Source: Corynebacterium uropygiale (GTDB lineage Bacteria; Actinomycetota; Actinomycetes; Mycobacteriales; Mycobacteriaceae). From it: a stretch of DNA of 64,000 nucleotides. Of this stretch, positions 1 through 9,336 are shown in pieces. Each line of letters starts with the position of its first letter. The stretch's first letter is position 1. The notes below the pieces were generated by a model. The model searched no databases. It saw only the letters and a program-made list of their open reading frames with translations, and was not told the origin of the DNA. The position numbers were made by a program, and so were the translations under genes. The stretch spans positions 558,001 to 622,000 of the forward strand of contig NZ_JAKGSI010000001.1 in NCBI RefSeq assembly GCF_021568315.1, read 5' to 3'.

Positions 1-1
1 G

Positions 2-2011
2 ATTGTTGCGGGGATGATCCTCGTGCTGCGCGCTCTCCAGGACAGCATCGACGCCGCGGAGTGGGAGCAGCTGCTTTTGGGGCCCTTCGGCGGCGCGGAC
101 CCGGTGACGATCCGCCGCCTGCTGCGCGGCCTGCGCCGATACCGCATGGACCAGCGGGCCATCGAGACGCTGGCGGAGCTCGTCGATCCTCGACGGGAGC
201 CATCGCTGCCCGACGTCGAGGCCGAGCTCCGGGAGCTGCTCACCCCGCGCGAATACGACATTCTCCAGCGCGTCCAGGCGGTGCTGGCCGCCGGCCACGC
301 ATCCCGGGAGCGCGGCGACTCCGCCGAGCTCATCCTCTGGGAGCTGTGGAACGCGGCGGGGCGCGATCCCTCCGACCCTCAGGCCCGCGGCCTGGCCGAG
401 CACCTCCAGACGACGGCACTGCGCGGTGGGGCGCTGGGTTCGCAGGCGGATCGTGACCTCGACGCCATCATGGCGCTCTTCGACCTCGCCGGGGACATGG
501 TGGAGCGCAACGCCTCCGCGGGAGTGGACACGCTCATCAGCGAGGTCAGCGACCAGGAGCTTCCCACCGGCGTGCGGGACCGGCGCGGGGTGCGGCCCGA
601 GGCCGTCAGCCTGCTCACCGCCCACGGGACGGCCGGCCAGGAGTGGCGGCGAGTGATCGTCCTCGAAGCCCAGGAGGGGGTGTGGCCGGCGGTCGGGGAA
701 ACCGGCACCCTCTTCCAGCAGGAGGAACTCGTGGACCTCGTAGGCTCGGGCATTGAGCCTGGTGAGCCGATCTCTCGGGCGCGCATCGCCGTGCGTGAGG
801 AGCGCCGGCTCTTCGGCCTGGCCACCACGCGGGCGACGGAGAAGCTCCTCCTCTGCGTGGTGGAGAACGCGGAGCTCGACGAAGCCCTCGAGCCCACCCG
901 CTTCCTGGACGAGTTCGTGAAGATCTGGCCTCGGGTCGAGGTGATCCGCGATCACGAGGCCGCCGGGGAGGAGACCCCCGCGGGGAGGCCCACGCGCACC
1001 CGCTCCCGCTACACCTCGCTCAATGCCCCCGAGGTGGTGGCGGAATTGCGTCGGGTGCTCGTCGACCCCGAGGCCGCGCCCGGAGATCGGCAGCAGGCGA
1101 TTCGTCAGCTCGCCCGCCTCGCGAAGGCAGGGGTCCCCGGGGCGCACCCCGATTCCTGGTGGGCGACGACGACCCCCAGCACGGAGGAACCCGTCACGAC
1201 GGCGATGCCCATGAGCCTCTCGCCCTCGCGGATCGAGGCGCTCCAGAACTGCCCACTCAACACCTTCCTCTCCCGGACCGAAGACCCGAGCCAAGACACC
1301 AGCGCGCTGAGCAAGGGCATCATCGTTCACGCCTACGCTGAGATGGTGGCCCGGGGAGCGGACAAGGACAAGGCCCGTGAGATCGTGACCGAGGCCTGGG
1401 AACGCATCCACTCCGCGCCCGCCTGGCGCACGGACTACGAGACCGAGGAATGGCAGCAGCTCCTCCAGCGCCTCGATGCATGGATGAGCGCACGGGAGCC
1501 CGGGAACCTGCTGGGCGTCGAGGTGGACTTCTGCCTCGACATCACGGAGACCACCCAGCTCAAGGGGCAAATCGACCGCCTCGAGAGGAATGAGGAGGGC
1601 GCCGTGATCGTGGATATCAAGAGCGGAAAGAATGCCGTGAGCAAGACAGAGGCCGACGAGCACGCGCAGCTGCGGGCCTATCAGCTGGCGGTATCGGAAG
1701 GGATCTTTGAGCCCACCGAGCCCCACCGCGGACACATCCGTTCGCCGAAGGAGGGGGAGAAGCCTCTGCCGGTTGCCCTGGCAGGGCTGCTATACCCGGG
1801 GACCAACGGCAAGAGCGTGAAGTCGCTCTGGCAGGAGCCCCTGAGCGAGGAGGTCCGAGCCCAGTTGCGCGAAAGTCTGCCCCGCCTGGCAGAGGCCGCG
1901 CGTGGTCCCTCCTTCGACGCGACGCCCGGCGAGCACTGCACACACTGCCCATTCACGATCCTCTGTCCCGCCCAGCCTGAGGGGAGGAGCTCTCTTGACC
2001 TCGCACACTAA
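2..2011 (+). CDS. adnA: AdnA, helicase-nuclease subunit (5' end outside window)
   Basis: C-terminal 669 residues of a UvrD-like motor plus nuclease; the frame is open to the left window edge, so the N-terminal motor with Walker A is missing here. Visible are helicase motif V in a degenerate form (TAHGTAGQEW), motif VI (EERRLFGLATTRA) and a RecB-type nuclease (GQIDRL, VDIKSGK). A Cys in EALQNCPLNTF and the downstream CTHC-x5-C group give the four-cysteine pattern of Fe-S AddB-type nucleases. In mycobacteria AdnA pairs with AdnB to resect double-strand breaks with ATP-driven unwinding. The next gene starts inside the last 17 bp, so the two subunits are translationally coupled. The assignment rests on domain content and the adnA-adnB order. 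Confidence 0.9.
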   Translation: MVAGMILVLRALQDSIDAAEWEQLLLGPFGGADPVTIRRLLRGLRRYRMDQRAIETLAELVDPRREPSLPDVEAELRELLTPREYDILQRVQAVLAAGHASRERGDSAELILWELWNAAGRDPSDPQARGLAEHLQTTALRGGALGSQADRDLDAIMALFDLAGDMVERNASAGVDTLISEVSDQELPTGVRDRRGVRPEAVSLLTAHGTAGQEWRRVIVLEAQEGVWPAVGETGTLFQQEELVDLVGSGIEPGEPISRARIAVREERRLFGLATTRATEKLLLCVVENAELDEALEPTRFLDEFVKIWPRVEVIRDHEAAGEETPAGRPTRTRSRYTSLNAPEVVAELRRVLVDPEAAPGDRQQAIRQLARLAKAGVPGAHPDSWWATTTPSTEEPVTTAMPMSLSPSRIEALQNCPLNTFLSRTEDPSQDTSALSKGIIVHAYAEMVARGADKDKAREIVTEAWERIHSAPAWRTDYETEEWQQLLQRLDAWMSAREPGNLLGVEVDFCLDITETTQLKGQIDRLERNEEGAVIVDIKSGKNAVSKTEADEHAQLRAYQLAVSEGIFEPTEPHRGHIRSPKEGEKPLPVALAGLLYPGTNGKSVKSLWQEPLSEEVRAQLRESLPRLAEAARGPSFDATPGEHCTHCPFTILCPAQPEGRSSLDLAH

Positions 2012-5000
2012 GCATCACGACGCCCAGCCCGCCGACGGGGCGCCCCGGATCTCCGCCATCGAGCTCTCGAAGGTGCTCAACCAGCCCTACCCGCCCACCG
2101 AACAACAGGCGGCCATCATCGAGGCTCCCCCGGGGCCGCTGCTCGTCGTCGCCGGAGCGGGCGCCGGGAAGACGGAGACCATGGCGGCGCGCGTCGTGTG
2201 GCTCGTGGCCAATGGCTATGTCGAGCCGGAGAACGTCCTGGGTCTCACCTTCACGAGGAAAGCCGCGCGCCAGCTCAACCAGCGCATCCGTCGCCGCTTG
2301 GAGCAGCTCAAGGCCTCACCGGGGATTCGAGACATTGATCCCAGTGGCACGCTCAAGGAGACGCTCACGGTCATCGAGCCGACGATCGCCACCTATGACT
2401 CCTTCGCTGGCTCGATCGTCCGCGAGTTCGGTCTCCTCGCCCCTGTGGAGCCGGACTCCCGGATCGTGTCCACCAGCCAGCTCATCCCGATCATCCAGGG
2501 GGTCGTGGAGGAATGGGAGGAGCCAATTGAGGGGAACCCGGCCGTCTCCACCGTCATCGAGGATCTCCGCGACCTCGCTGACCAGATGACGCAGCACATC
2601 GTGAGCAGCGAGGAGGTGAGGGAAGAGACTGAAGCCTTCCATCGCCTCTGTATAGACATCCCGAAGGCCCCTCGCCAAAGGGATGCGCTGAATGGTGAGA
2701 TGACGAAGGTCGTTGCGAGTCAGGCACGCCGCCTCCAGTACCTCAGGCTTCTCGACCGGGTCAACGAGCGCCTCGCCCGGGAGCGGCTCTCCACCTTCGG
2801 CCAGCAGATGGCCGCCGCCGCGGACGTGTCCTGCCGGTTCCCCCAGGTAGGGAAGAGCCTTCGGCAGCGCTATCACGTGGTCATGCTCGATGAGTACCAG
2901 GACACCAGTCACGCCCAACGCGTTCTCCTCTCCGAGCTTTTCGGCAAGGCCGTGGAGGACGCCCCCTCGGTGACGGCGGTCGGCGACCCCATGCAGGCCA
3001 TCTACGGGTGGCGAGGAGCCACGGCCTCCAACCTCAACCAATTTATCCACGACTTCCCCGCAGCCGACGGCAGCCCAGCCCCGCGGCAGGAGCTCACCAC
3101 CTCCTGGCGCAACCCCATCGACGTGCTCGGCCTGGCCAACGAGGTCACTGCAGACATTTACGCTGCTCACGACGCCAATCGCGAGGTCAGTCCCCTCGAA
3201 GCCCGCCTGGGTGCTGACAAGGGTTCCGTCACCCTCGGCTACAGCAGGGACCGCGAGGATGAACGACGGCGGGTCGCGGACCTCCTCGCCACTCGCTATC
3301 ACTGCGCGCGAGAAGCCGGGGAGCACTTCACCGGGGCGGTCCTCGTCCGCAAGAACGCAGACATTGAACCCATCGCCGCGGAGCTCCGCGCCCGCGGGGT
3401 GCCCGTCGACCTCGTCGGGATTGGCGGGCTCCTGCAGGTGCCGGAGGTCCACGACGTCCTCTGTATCGCCCGCATGCTCGTTCAACCGGAGGACACCTCC
3501 AGCGCACTGCGGATCCTCAGCGGCCCCATGGTGGGCCTCGGCGCCAAGGACATTCAGGCGCTGTCCCGTCGGGCCGTGCACCTCTCCACGCGCATGCTCG
3601 CTGAGGGGGAGGAGGACGAGATCCCCGTGCGCTACCCGGAGGACGAGCTGCTCTCCGAGCTCGAACGACGGCTTCGCGACACGAGCGATACAGAGGAGAA
3701 CCTGCGTGCCGGGATCACCGATGCGCTCGCCGACCCCGGTGACCAGGCCACCTGCGGCTACTCTGCCGAAGGCTACCGGCGCATCACCCACCTCGCGGCT
3801 CTTCTCCGACAACTGCGCCAGCGCGGTCTCGACCGCCCGGTCCCGGACATCCTCGCCGACATCATGCAGCTCACCGGGCTGCGCACCGAGGTTCTCGCCC
3901 GCGAGACGCCCCACGCCGATGGGGCCAGCGGCACCGTGCACCTGGACCGCCTCCTCGAGGAAGCCGGGTCCTTCTCCGACGTCCCCGGGGCCACGCTCCT
4001 CGGCTTTCTTCGCTTCTGCGAACTCGCCGCGCGCTACGACAATGGCCTGGAGCCCGGTGAGGTCATCGTCCGCAGCGACCGCGTCCAGATTCTCACCGTG
4101 CACAAGGCCAAGGGCCTCGAATGGCAGCACGTGGCCGTCCTCCATGCGGACGCAGGCACCTACGGGCCCAGCACGAAGAGCGCGAGCTGGCCTAAGTCCG
4201 CCAAGCTCCTTCCCTCCGCCCTTCGCGGGGATGCCGGGCTGGACAGCGGGGCGCCGCTCCTCGACTCCGATGTGGAGAACCGCAAGGAACTCGAGAACGC
4301 GATCAAGGCCTATGCCGATAGCGTGAAGGACGTCGAGAGGGAGGAGAATGATCGTCTCTTCTATGTCGCGATGACCCGCGCCGAGCAGAGCCTCATCATC
4401 AGCGCCTCCGCGTACGAGACGCCGTCCGCCGCGGAATCCGACGCGCGCAAGGGCTCGCACAAGGCCGCGGCACCGCACCCCTTCCTCGCGAGCTTCGCGA
4501 AGAAGCACCCCGAGCTGGTCGGGGAGGAGTGGTGGTGGATGCCGGCCAGCGAGGGCGATGCCTCCGACACGCCACGCGCCGCGGTACTGGGGTCAGTGGA
4601 CGCGCGCCCCTGCTTCCCCCACCTGCCGGTTCCCCCCGAGGTCCAGAGCGCGGCGGAGGACGTGCGCGCGGCCCTCAACGGAAACCTGCCCGAGGCCGGT
4701 ACGGCAGAGCTCCACGAGCTGTGGGAATCCGATGTCAACGCCCTCATTGAGGAGCATGAGAAGGCCCAGAAGCCCGTCATTGACGTGGAGCTTAGCCGCC
4801 GGCTCACGGTGAGCGACATGGTGAGGCTGCGCGAGAACCCCCAGTGGTTCGCCCGCCGCCTGCGCCGCCCGGTGCCCTTCAAACCGCAGAGCTTCGCGAA
4901 GCGGGGCACCGCCTTCCACTCCTGGCTGGAGGATTTCTTCGGCGCGAGCTCTCTCCTCGATGACACGGAGCTTCTTGGCATGGAAGAGGAAGAGCAGCCC

Positions 5001-5381
5001 TATGACCTCGCCGAACTCAAGGAGAAGTTCCTGGAGAGCGCCTGGGCGGATCGCACCCCGGCGTTCGTCGAGAAGCCCTTTGAGCTCTTCCTCGGCAGCC
5101 GAGTCATCCGCGGGCGCATGGATGCGATCTTCCCTGAGCCGGATGGTGGGTGGTTCATCGTGGACTGGAAGACCGGCCAACCACCCCGCGAGGAGCGGGA
5201 GAAGAACGCCGCGGTCATCCAGCTCGCCGCCTACGCGGTGGCCTGGGAAGAGATCTGCCGCCAGGCGGGGGAGGAGAAGCCGCGGGTGCGCGCCGCCTTC
5301 CACTATGTCGCCGCCGGGAGGACCGTCGAGCCCGAACACTTGCCCACCCGGGAGGAATTGGTCGCCCTTCTGGACGACTAG
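1995..5381 (+). CDS. adnB: AdnB, helicase-nuclease subunit
   Basis: Second subunit of the AdnAB break-resection machine, 1,128 aa. The UvrD-type motor has Walker A (AGAGAGKT, residues 53-60), Walker B (DEYQDT, about 299), motif V (HKAKGLEW, about 702) and motif VI (DRLFYVAMTRAE). The C-terminal RecB-type nuclease shows GRMDAIF and DWKTG (about 1057). The start chosen is the TTG at 1995: GGGGAGGAG lies five bases upstream and the preceding longer reading is only adnA in another frame. The gene overlaps adnA by 17 bp. No Fe-S cysteine cluster is seen at the C-terminus, unlike its partner. Motor motifs here are canonical whereas those of AdnA are degenerate, which fits AdnB being the leading motor. 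Confidence 0.92.
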   Translation: MTSHTKHHDAQPADGAPRISAIELSKVLNQPYPPTEQQAAIIEAPPGPLLVVAGAGAGKTETMAARVVWLVANGYVEPENVLGLTFTRKAARQLNQRIRRRLEQLKASPGIRDIDPSGTLKETLTVIEPTIATYDSFAGSIVREFGLLAPVEPDSRIVSTSQLIPIIQGVVEEWEEPIEGNPAVSTVIEDLRDLADQMTQHIVSSEEVREETEAFHRLCIDIPKAPRQRDALNGEMTKVVASQARRLQYLRLLDRVNERLARERLSTFGQQMAAAADVSCRFPQVGKSLRQRYHVVMLDEYQDTSHAQRVLLSELFGKAVEDAPSVTAVGDPMQAIYGWRGATASNLNQFIHDFPAADGSPAPRQELTTSWRNPIDVLGLANEVTADIYAAHDANREVSPLEARLGADKGSVTLGYSRDREDERRRVADLLATRYHCAREAGEHFTGAVLVRKNADIEPIAAELRARGVPVDLVGIGGLLQVPEVHDVLCIARMLVQPEDTSSALRILSGPMVGLGAKDIQALSRRAVHLSTRMLAEGEEDEIPVRYPEDELLSELERRLRDTSDTEENLRAGITDALADPGDQATCGYSAEGYRRITHLAALLRQLRQRGLDRPVPDILADIMQLTGLRTEVLARETPHADGASGTVHLDRLLEEAGSFSDVPGATLLGFLRFCELAARYDNGLEPGEVIVRSDRVQILTVHKAKGLEWQHVAVLHADAGTYGPSTKSASWPKSAKLLPSALRGDAGLDSGAPLLDSDVENRKELENAIKAYADSVKDVEREENDRLFYVAMTRAEQSLIISASAYETPSAAESDARKGSHKAAAPHPFLASFAKKHPELVGEEWWWMPASEGDASDTPRAAVLGSVDARPCFPHLPVPPEVQSAAEDVRAALNGNLPEAGTAELHELWESDVNALIEEHEKAQKPVIDVELSRRLTVSDMVRLRENPQWFARRLRRPVPFKPQSFAKRGTAFHSWLEDFFGASSLLDDTELLGMEEEEQPYDLAELKEKFLESAWADRTPAFVEKPFELFLGSRVIRGRMDAIFPEPDGGWFIVDWKTGQPPREEREKNAAVIQLAAYAVAWEEICRQAGEEKPRVRAAFHYVAAGRTVEPEHLPTREELVALLDD

Positions 5382-5420
5382 GATCCTTGTCAGACTGGAG
5401 AACACACGGGAAGGACGTCC

Positions 5421-6497
5421 ATGGCCAACCGCTTCCGGGAGCGATTCCGCAGCACCGGAGAGCTCACCACGCTGCCGGACCACGCCCTGCTGGGGGTCAT
5501 CCGCATCCCCCACGGCGCGGTGCTCAGCCCCTGGTGGCTCATCCTGCGGCGCGTGTTTTATGCACTGGTGCTGCTGTTCGGGGTGGCGGCCCTCGTCTAC
5601 TTCGACACCGACGGCTACAGCGAGCCCCTCACCTTCGTGGACGCCTTCTACTACTCGGCAGTCTCCCTCTCGACGACGGGCTACGGCGACATTACCCCGG
5701 TCACCCAGTCCGCCCGGCTCATCAACATCATCATCATCACCCCGCTCCGCATCGCCTTCGTGATCCTCTTGGTTGGCACCACGCTCTCCGTGCTCACCGA
5801 AGAATCCCGGCGATCCATCCGCATCAAACACTGGAGGAAGCACGTGCGCAACCACACCATCGTCGTGGGATACGGGACGAAAGGCCGTTCCGCGGTGGCC
5901 GCGCTCCTTGCCGACGGCGTGACCCCAGACAACATTGTGGTCGTCGATACCGACCGGGCGGCCCTCGCCGCCGCGGAAAACCAGGGGCTCGTCACCGTCC
6001 ACGGATCGGCCACCAAGGCGGACGTCTTAAGAATCGCGGGGGTGACCCGCGCCAAGGCCGTCGTCGTGGCCCCCAACCTCGATGACACGGCGGTGCTCGT
6101 CACCCTGTCCGTACGAGAAATCGCGCCCAGCGCCACCATCGTGGCGAGCGTGCGCGAGTCGGAAAACCAGCACCTCCTCGAGCAATCGGGCGCGGACTCG
6201 GTCGTCATCTCCTCCGAGACCGCGGGCCGGATGCTCGGCCTCGCCACGGTGAACCCCTCCGTCGTCGAGATGATGGAGGACCTCCTCTCCCCGGATGAAG
6301 GCTTCTCCATCGCCGAGCGGCCCGTCACCGAAGAAGAGGTGGGGGCCAACCCCCGGCACCTGGCGGATATCGTGCTCGGCGTCGTGCGGTCCGGCGAGCT
6401 CTACCGGATCGACTCCCCGGAGGCCGAAAGCGTGGAGCCAGGCGACCGTCTGCTCTACGTCCGTCGCGTCTTTAGTGAGGATGTGAGACGCCCGTGA
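5421..6497 (+). CDS. Potassium channel with RCK/TrkA-N domain
   Basis: 358-aa inner-membrane K+ channel. Two hydrophobic segments (about 44-60 and 98-118) flank a pore loop with the selectivity filter TTGYGD (residues 85-90). A cytoplasmic Rossmann RCK domain begins at about 150 (VVGYGTKGRSAVAALL), followed by a TrkA-C-like tail. This is the two-TM, one-RCK layout of MthK/Kch-type ligand-gated channels. A good Shine-Dalgarno (GGGAAGGA) precedes the ATG. It sits between adnB and nudC as in Mycobacterium tuberculosis (Rv3200c). The ion is inferred from the filter; the gating ligand cannot be read from sequence. Confidence 0.9.
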   Translation: MANRFRERFRSTGELTTLPDHALLGVIRIPHGAVLSPWWLILRRVFYALVLLFGVAALVYFDTDGYSEPLTFVDAFYYSAVSLSTTGYGDITPVTQSARLINIIIITPLRIAFVILLVGTTLSVLTEESRRSIRIKHWRKHVRNHTIVVGYGTKGRSAVAALLADGVTPDNIVVVDTDRAALAAAENQGLVTVHGSATKADVLRIAGVTRAKAVVVAPNLDDTAVLVTLSVREIAPSATIVASVRESENQHLLEQSGADSVVISSETAGRMLGLATVNPSVVEMMEDLLSPDEGFSIAERPVTEEEVGANPRHLADIVLGVVRSGELYRIDSPEAESVEPGDRLLYVRRVFSEDVRRP

Positions 6498-7273
6498 AGT
6501 ACCTACTCATTGACTCCCGCGGTCGCATCGCCGGGCGCGTCGCGCACGGTCACAGTGTGGAGCCCGTTCTCATCGGAGCGCTCCCACCCGCGGCAGTGCC
6601 CAGCACCAGGGTGCGCGTCCGGCCTGAGCTTCTCGCCCTGCGCGTCGACGATGCCTCCGTCTCCCGCCTCGCCGACGAAACCGACGCACAGCTCGTCGAG
6701 CCACGCTGGTACGCGGACAGCCCGCTGCTCGCGCGGGCCCTCGCGCTCGTGCGCAACCGGGAGCGCCTCCGCTTTGACCCCACGGACGGCTATCCCATCG
6801 ACTTCGACGATGCCGGCGTGGTGGGACACGGCGTCAACGGGCCGATCTTCCCGCGCATTGATCCGGCGGTCATCGGCCTCGTCGAGCTCGTGGGGGAGAG
6901 TCAGATCCTCCTCGCCCGCAATGCCCGCCGGCCGCAGTATTATTCGCTCATCGCGGGCTATGTGGAGCCCGGGGAGAGCTGCGAGGCCGCATTCATCCGT
7001 GAGGTCGGGGAGGAGACCGGGCGCGCCATCCACCGGCTGAGCTATCAGGGCAGCCAGCCGTGGCCGGCGAGCGGCTCACTCATGGTGGGCTTCCACGCCT
7101 ACACGGCCGATGTGGAGCCCACGCGCCCCACCGATGGGGAGCTCTCGGAGACCGTGTGGCTCGGCGCCGAGGATCTCAGCAACCGGACGGTGCCACTGCC
7201 GCCGCCGGGATCCATCGCTTATCGACTCATCGATCGCTGGGTACGCGCCCAGGGAGGAACACTGCGTGATTAA
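6494..7273 (+). CDS. nudC: NudC-like NAD(H) pyrophosphatase
   Basis: 259-aa Nudix hydrolase. The Nudix box (G-x5-E-x7-REVGEE-x-G) lies at about 154-176, followed by SQPWPASGS, the family signature (SQPWPFP-type) of NADH diphosphatases that cleave NAD(H) to NMN(H) and AMP and remove NAD caps from RNA. The start is a GTG overlapping the stop of the K+ channel gene (GTGA). The region that carries the four-cysteine zinc ribbon in E. coli NudC (here about 90-130, around LRFDPTDGYPIDFDD) contains no cysteine, so the zinc site is lost. Function is assigned from the signature and the conserved position before uvrD2. Confidence 0.85.
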   Translation: MKYLLIDSRGRIAGRVAHGHSVEPVLIGALPPAAVPSTRVRVRPELLALRVDDASVSRLADETDAQLVEPRWYADSPLLARALALVRNRERLRFDPTDGYPIDFDDAGVVGHGVNGPIFPRIDPAVIGLVELVGESQILLARNARRPQYYSLIAGYVEPGESCEAAFIREVGEETGRAIHRLSYQGSQPWPASGSLMVGFHAYTADVEPTRPTDGELSETVWLGAEDLSNRTVPLPPPGSIAYRLIDRWVRAQGGTLRD

Positions 7274-9326
7274 TCTGGAGGATCTTGACCCGCAGCAGCG
7301 GGTCGCCGCACAGGCGCCGCGCGGCCCGGTGTGCATCCTCGCGGGGGCGGGGACGGGGAAAACCCGGACGATCACCTACCGGATCGCCCACCTCATTGAC
7401 CAGGGATTTACCGATCAGCGGCGGGTCCTTGCGCTCACCTTCACTACCCGGGCGGCCGGGGAAATGGCGCAGCGCCTGCAGCGCATGGGCATCGGCGGAG
7501 TCCAGGCGCTCACCTTCCACGCCGCGGCGCTGCGCCAGCTCCGCTACTTCTGGCCGCGCCTCTTCGGCTCCCTCGACTGGCGGCCGCTGGAATCCGCCTT
7601 CCGCCCGGCCATGCGCGCGGCCCAGCAGGTGGGCCTCGGTACGGATACGGCCACGGTGCGCGACGTTCTCAACGAGATCGAATGGGCCAAGAGCTCCCTC
7701 ATCACCCCGGAGCGCTACCCCGAGGTCGCCTCCGCACTGCGCCGGGAGATCCCCGGCGATCCCCAGACCATCGCCCAGGCCTACCGCGCCTACGAGGACC
7801 TCAAGATCCAGGGCTCCATGGTCTCCCTCGACTTCAGCGATTACCTCCTCTACATGGCCGCCGCCATCGAAAACAACCGCTCCGTCGCCGAGGAGTTCCG
7901 CCACCAATACCGCACCTTCATCGTCGACGAGTACCAGGACGTCACCCCCCTCCAGCAGAGGGTTCTCGACGCCTGGCTCGGCGAGCGCGATGACCTCACC
8001 GTCGTCGGCGACGCCAACCAAACCATCTACTCCTTCGCCGGCGCCACCCCGCGCTACCTCCTCGACTTCGCGCGGACCTACCCTAACGCCACGGTCGTCA
8101 AACTTGAGCGGGACTATCGCTCGACGCCGCAGGTCGTCGACCTCGCCAACAAGACGATCTCCCAGGCGCGCGGCCGGGCCGCCGGCACCCGCCTCCGCCT
8201 GCACGGTATGCGCCCGCCCGGACCCGAGCCCGAATTCCACGGTTACGACGACGAGCCCACCGAGGCCCGCGAAGTCGCCTCCGCCATCGCCACGCTCCTT
8301 CGGCGCGGCGTCCCCGCCCGCGAGATCGCCATCCTCTACCGGGCCGGCGCCCAATCGCCCGCCTTTGAGCAGGCCCTGACCGAGGCCGGCATCATGTACC
8401 ACGTCCACGGCGGGCGCTCCTTCTTCCAGCGCCCGGAAATCCGCCGGGCCCGCGAGCGGCTCACCCGCGTCGCGCAGCAGATGGTGGAGGACGAGGCGTA
8501 CGTCGGGCCCCGCCTCCACGAGCTCGTGCGCGAGGTCCTCGCCGGAGAAGGCCTCACCAGCGAGCCGCCCGAGGGGCAGGAGATGCGCGCCGTGTGGCAG
8601 TCGCTCTCCGCGCTGGCCACCCTCGCCGAGGAAGCCGGCCAGAAGAACCCGAGCCTCACGCTGCAGGGATTCCTCCAGGAGCTCACGGACTCCCAGCAGG
8701 CCTCCACGGTCCCCGCGATCGACAGCGTCACGCTCTCCACCATGCACGCGGCGAAGGGCCTCGAGTGGGACGCCGTCTTCCTCGTGGGGCTCAGCGACTC
8801 GATGCTGCCCATCAGCTACGCCCAAAAGCTAGGCCAGGAAGCCATCGAGGAGGAACGCCGTCTCTTCTACGTGGCCATCACCCGGGCGCGGATTCTCCTC
8901 CATTGCTCCTGGTCACTCGCGCGCAAGGAGAACGGGCAGAAGAGGCACCAGCGGACGCGATTCCTCGACGGCATCCTCCCTGAGGTGGACGTCACCTCCG
9001 TCCCGCCGCGCTCGGTGCGGCCCAAGCGCTGCCGCAACTGCGGCCGGATGCTCAGCACCCCGCAGGAGAAGGTCGTGGGCCGCTGCTCCTGCTGCCCCTC
9101 GGACGCGGATCCCGGCGTCTTCGCCGCGCTGCGAGAGTGGCGCAGCTCCGTCTCCCGTGAGATGAACGTCCCCGCGTACATCGTGTTTACCGACGCCACC
9201 CTCGTCGCCATCTCCGAGGCCATGCCCGAAACCCTCGCGGACCTCCACGACATCTCCGGGATCGGCCCGGTGAAAATTGAGAACTACGGGGAACAGATCC
9301 TCGAGGTCCTCAGCCCATTCCGCTAG
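7266..9326 (+). CDS. uvrD2: UvrD2-type ATP-dependent DNA helicase with HRDC domain
   Basis: 686-aa SF1A 3'-5' helicase: Walker A GAGTGKT (27-33), DEYQDV, motif V (MHAAKGLEW), motif VI (EERRLFYVAITRAR). After the motor come a tetracysteine group (CRNC, about 588, then CSCC 15 residues on) and a C-terminal HRDC domain (about 620-686, ending GPVKIENYGEQILEVL). Motor, tetracysteine, then HRDC is the UvrD2 arrangement of mycobacteria. The GTG at 7266 was chosen because GGGAGGAA lies just upstream and it overlaps the nudC stop by 8 bp. Role: DNA unwinding in repair. Confidence 0.92.
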   Translation: MINLEDLDPQQRVAAQAPRGPVCILAGAGTGKTRTITYRIAHLIDQGFTDQRRVLALTFTTRAAGEMAQRLQRMGIGGVQALTFHAAALRQLRYFWPRLFGSLDWRPLESAFRPAMRAAQQVGLGTDTATVRDVLNEIEWAKSSLITPERYPEVASALRREIPGDPQTIAQAYRAYEDLKIQGSMVSLDFSDYLLYMAAAIENNRSVAEEFRHQYRTFIVDEYQDVTPLQQRVLDAWLGERDDLTVVGDANQTIYSFAGATPRYLLDFARTYPNATVVKLERDYRSTPQVVDLANKTISQARGRAAGTRLRLHGMRPPGPEPEFHGYDDEPTEAREVASAIATLLRRGVPAREIAILYRAGAQSPAFEQALTEAGIMYHVHGGRSFFQRPEIRRARERLTRVAQQMVEDEAYVGPRLHELVREVLAGEGLTSEPPEGQEMRAVWQSLSALATLAEEAGQKNPSLTLQGFLQELTDSQQASTVPAIDSVTLSTMHAAKGLEWDAVFLVGLSDSMLPISYAQKLGQEAIEEERRLFYVAITRARILLHCSWSLARKENGQKRHQRTRFLDGILPEVDVTSVPPRSVRPKRCRNCGRMLSTPQEKVVGRCSCCPSDADPGVFAALREWRSSVSREMNVPAYIVFTDATLVAISEAMPETLADLHDISGIGPVKIENYGEQILEVLSPFR

Positions 9327-9336
9327 CCTCCTTTCG

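Noticed and set aside
2316-4508. 730-codon open frame on the minus strand
   Set aside because: Antisense shadow of adnB, whose helicase motifs are unmistakable.
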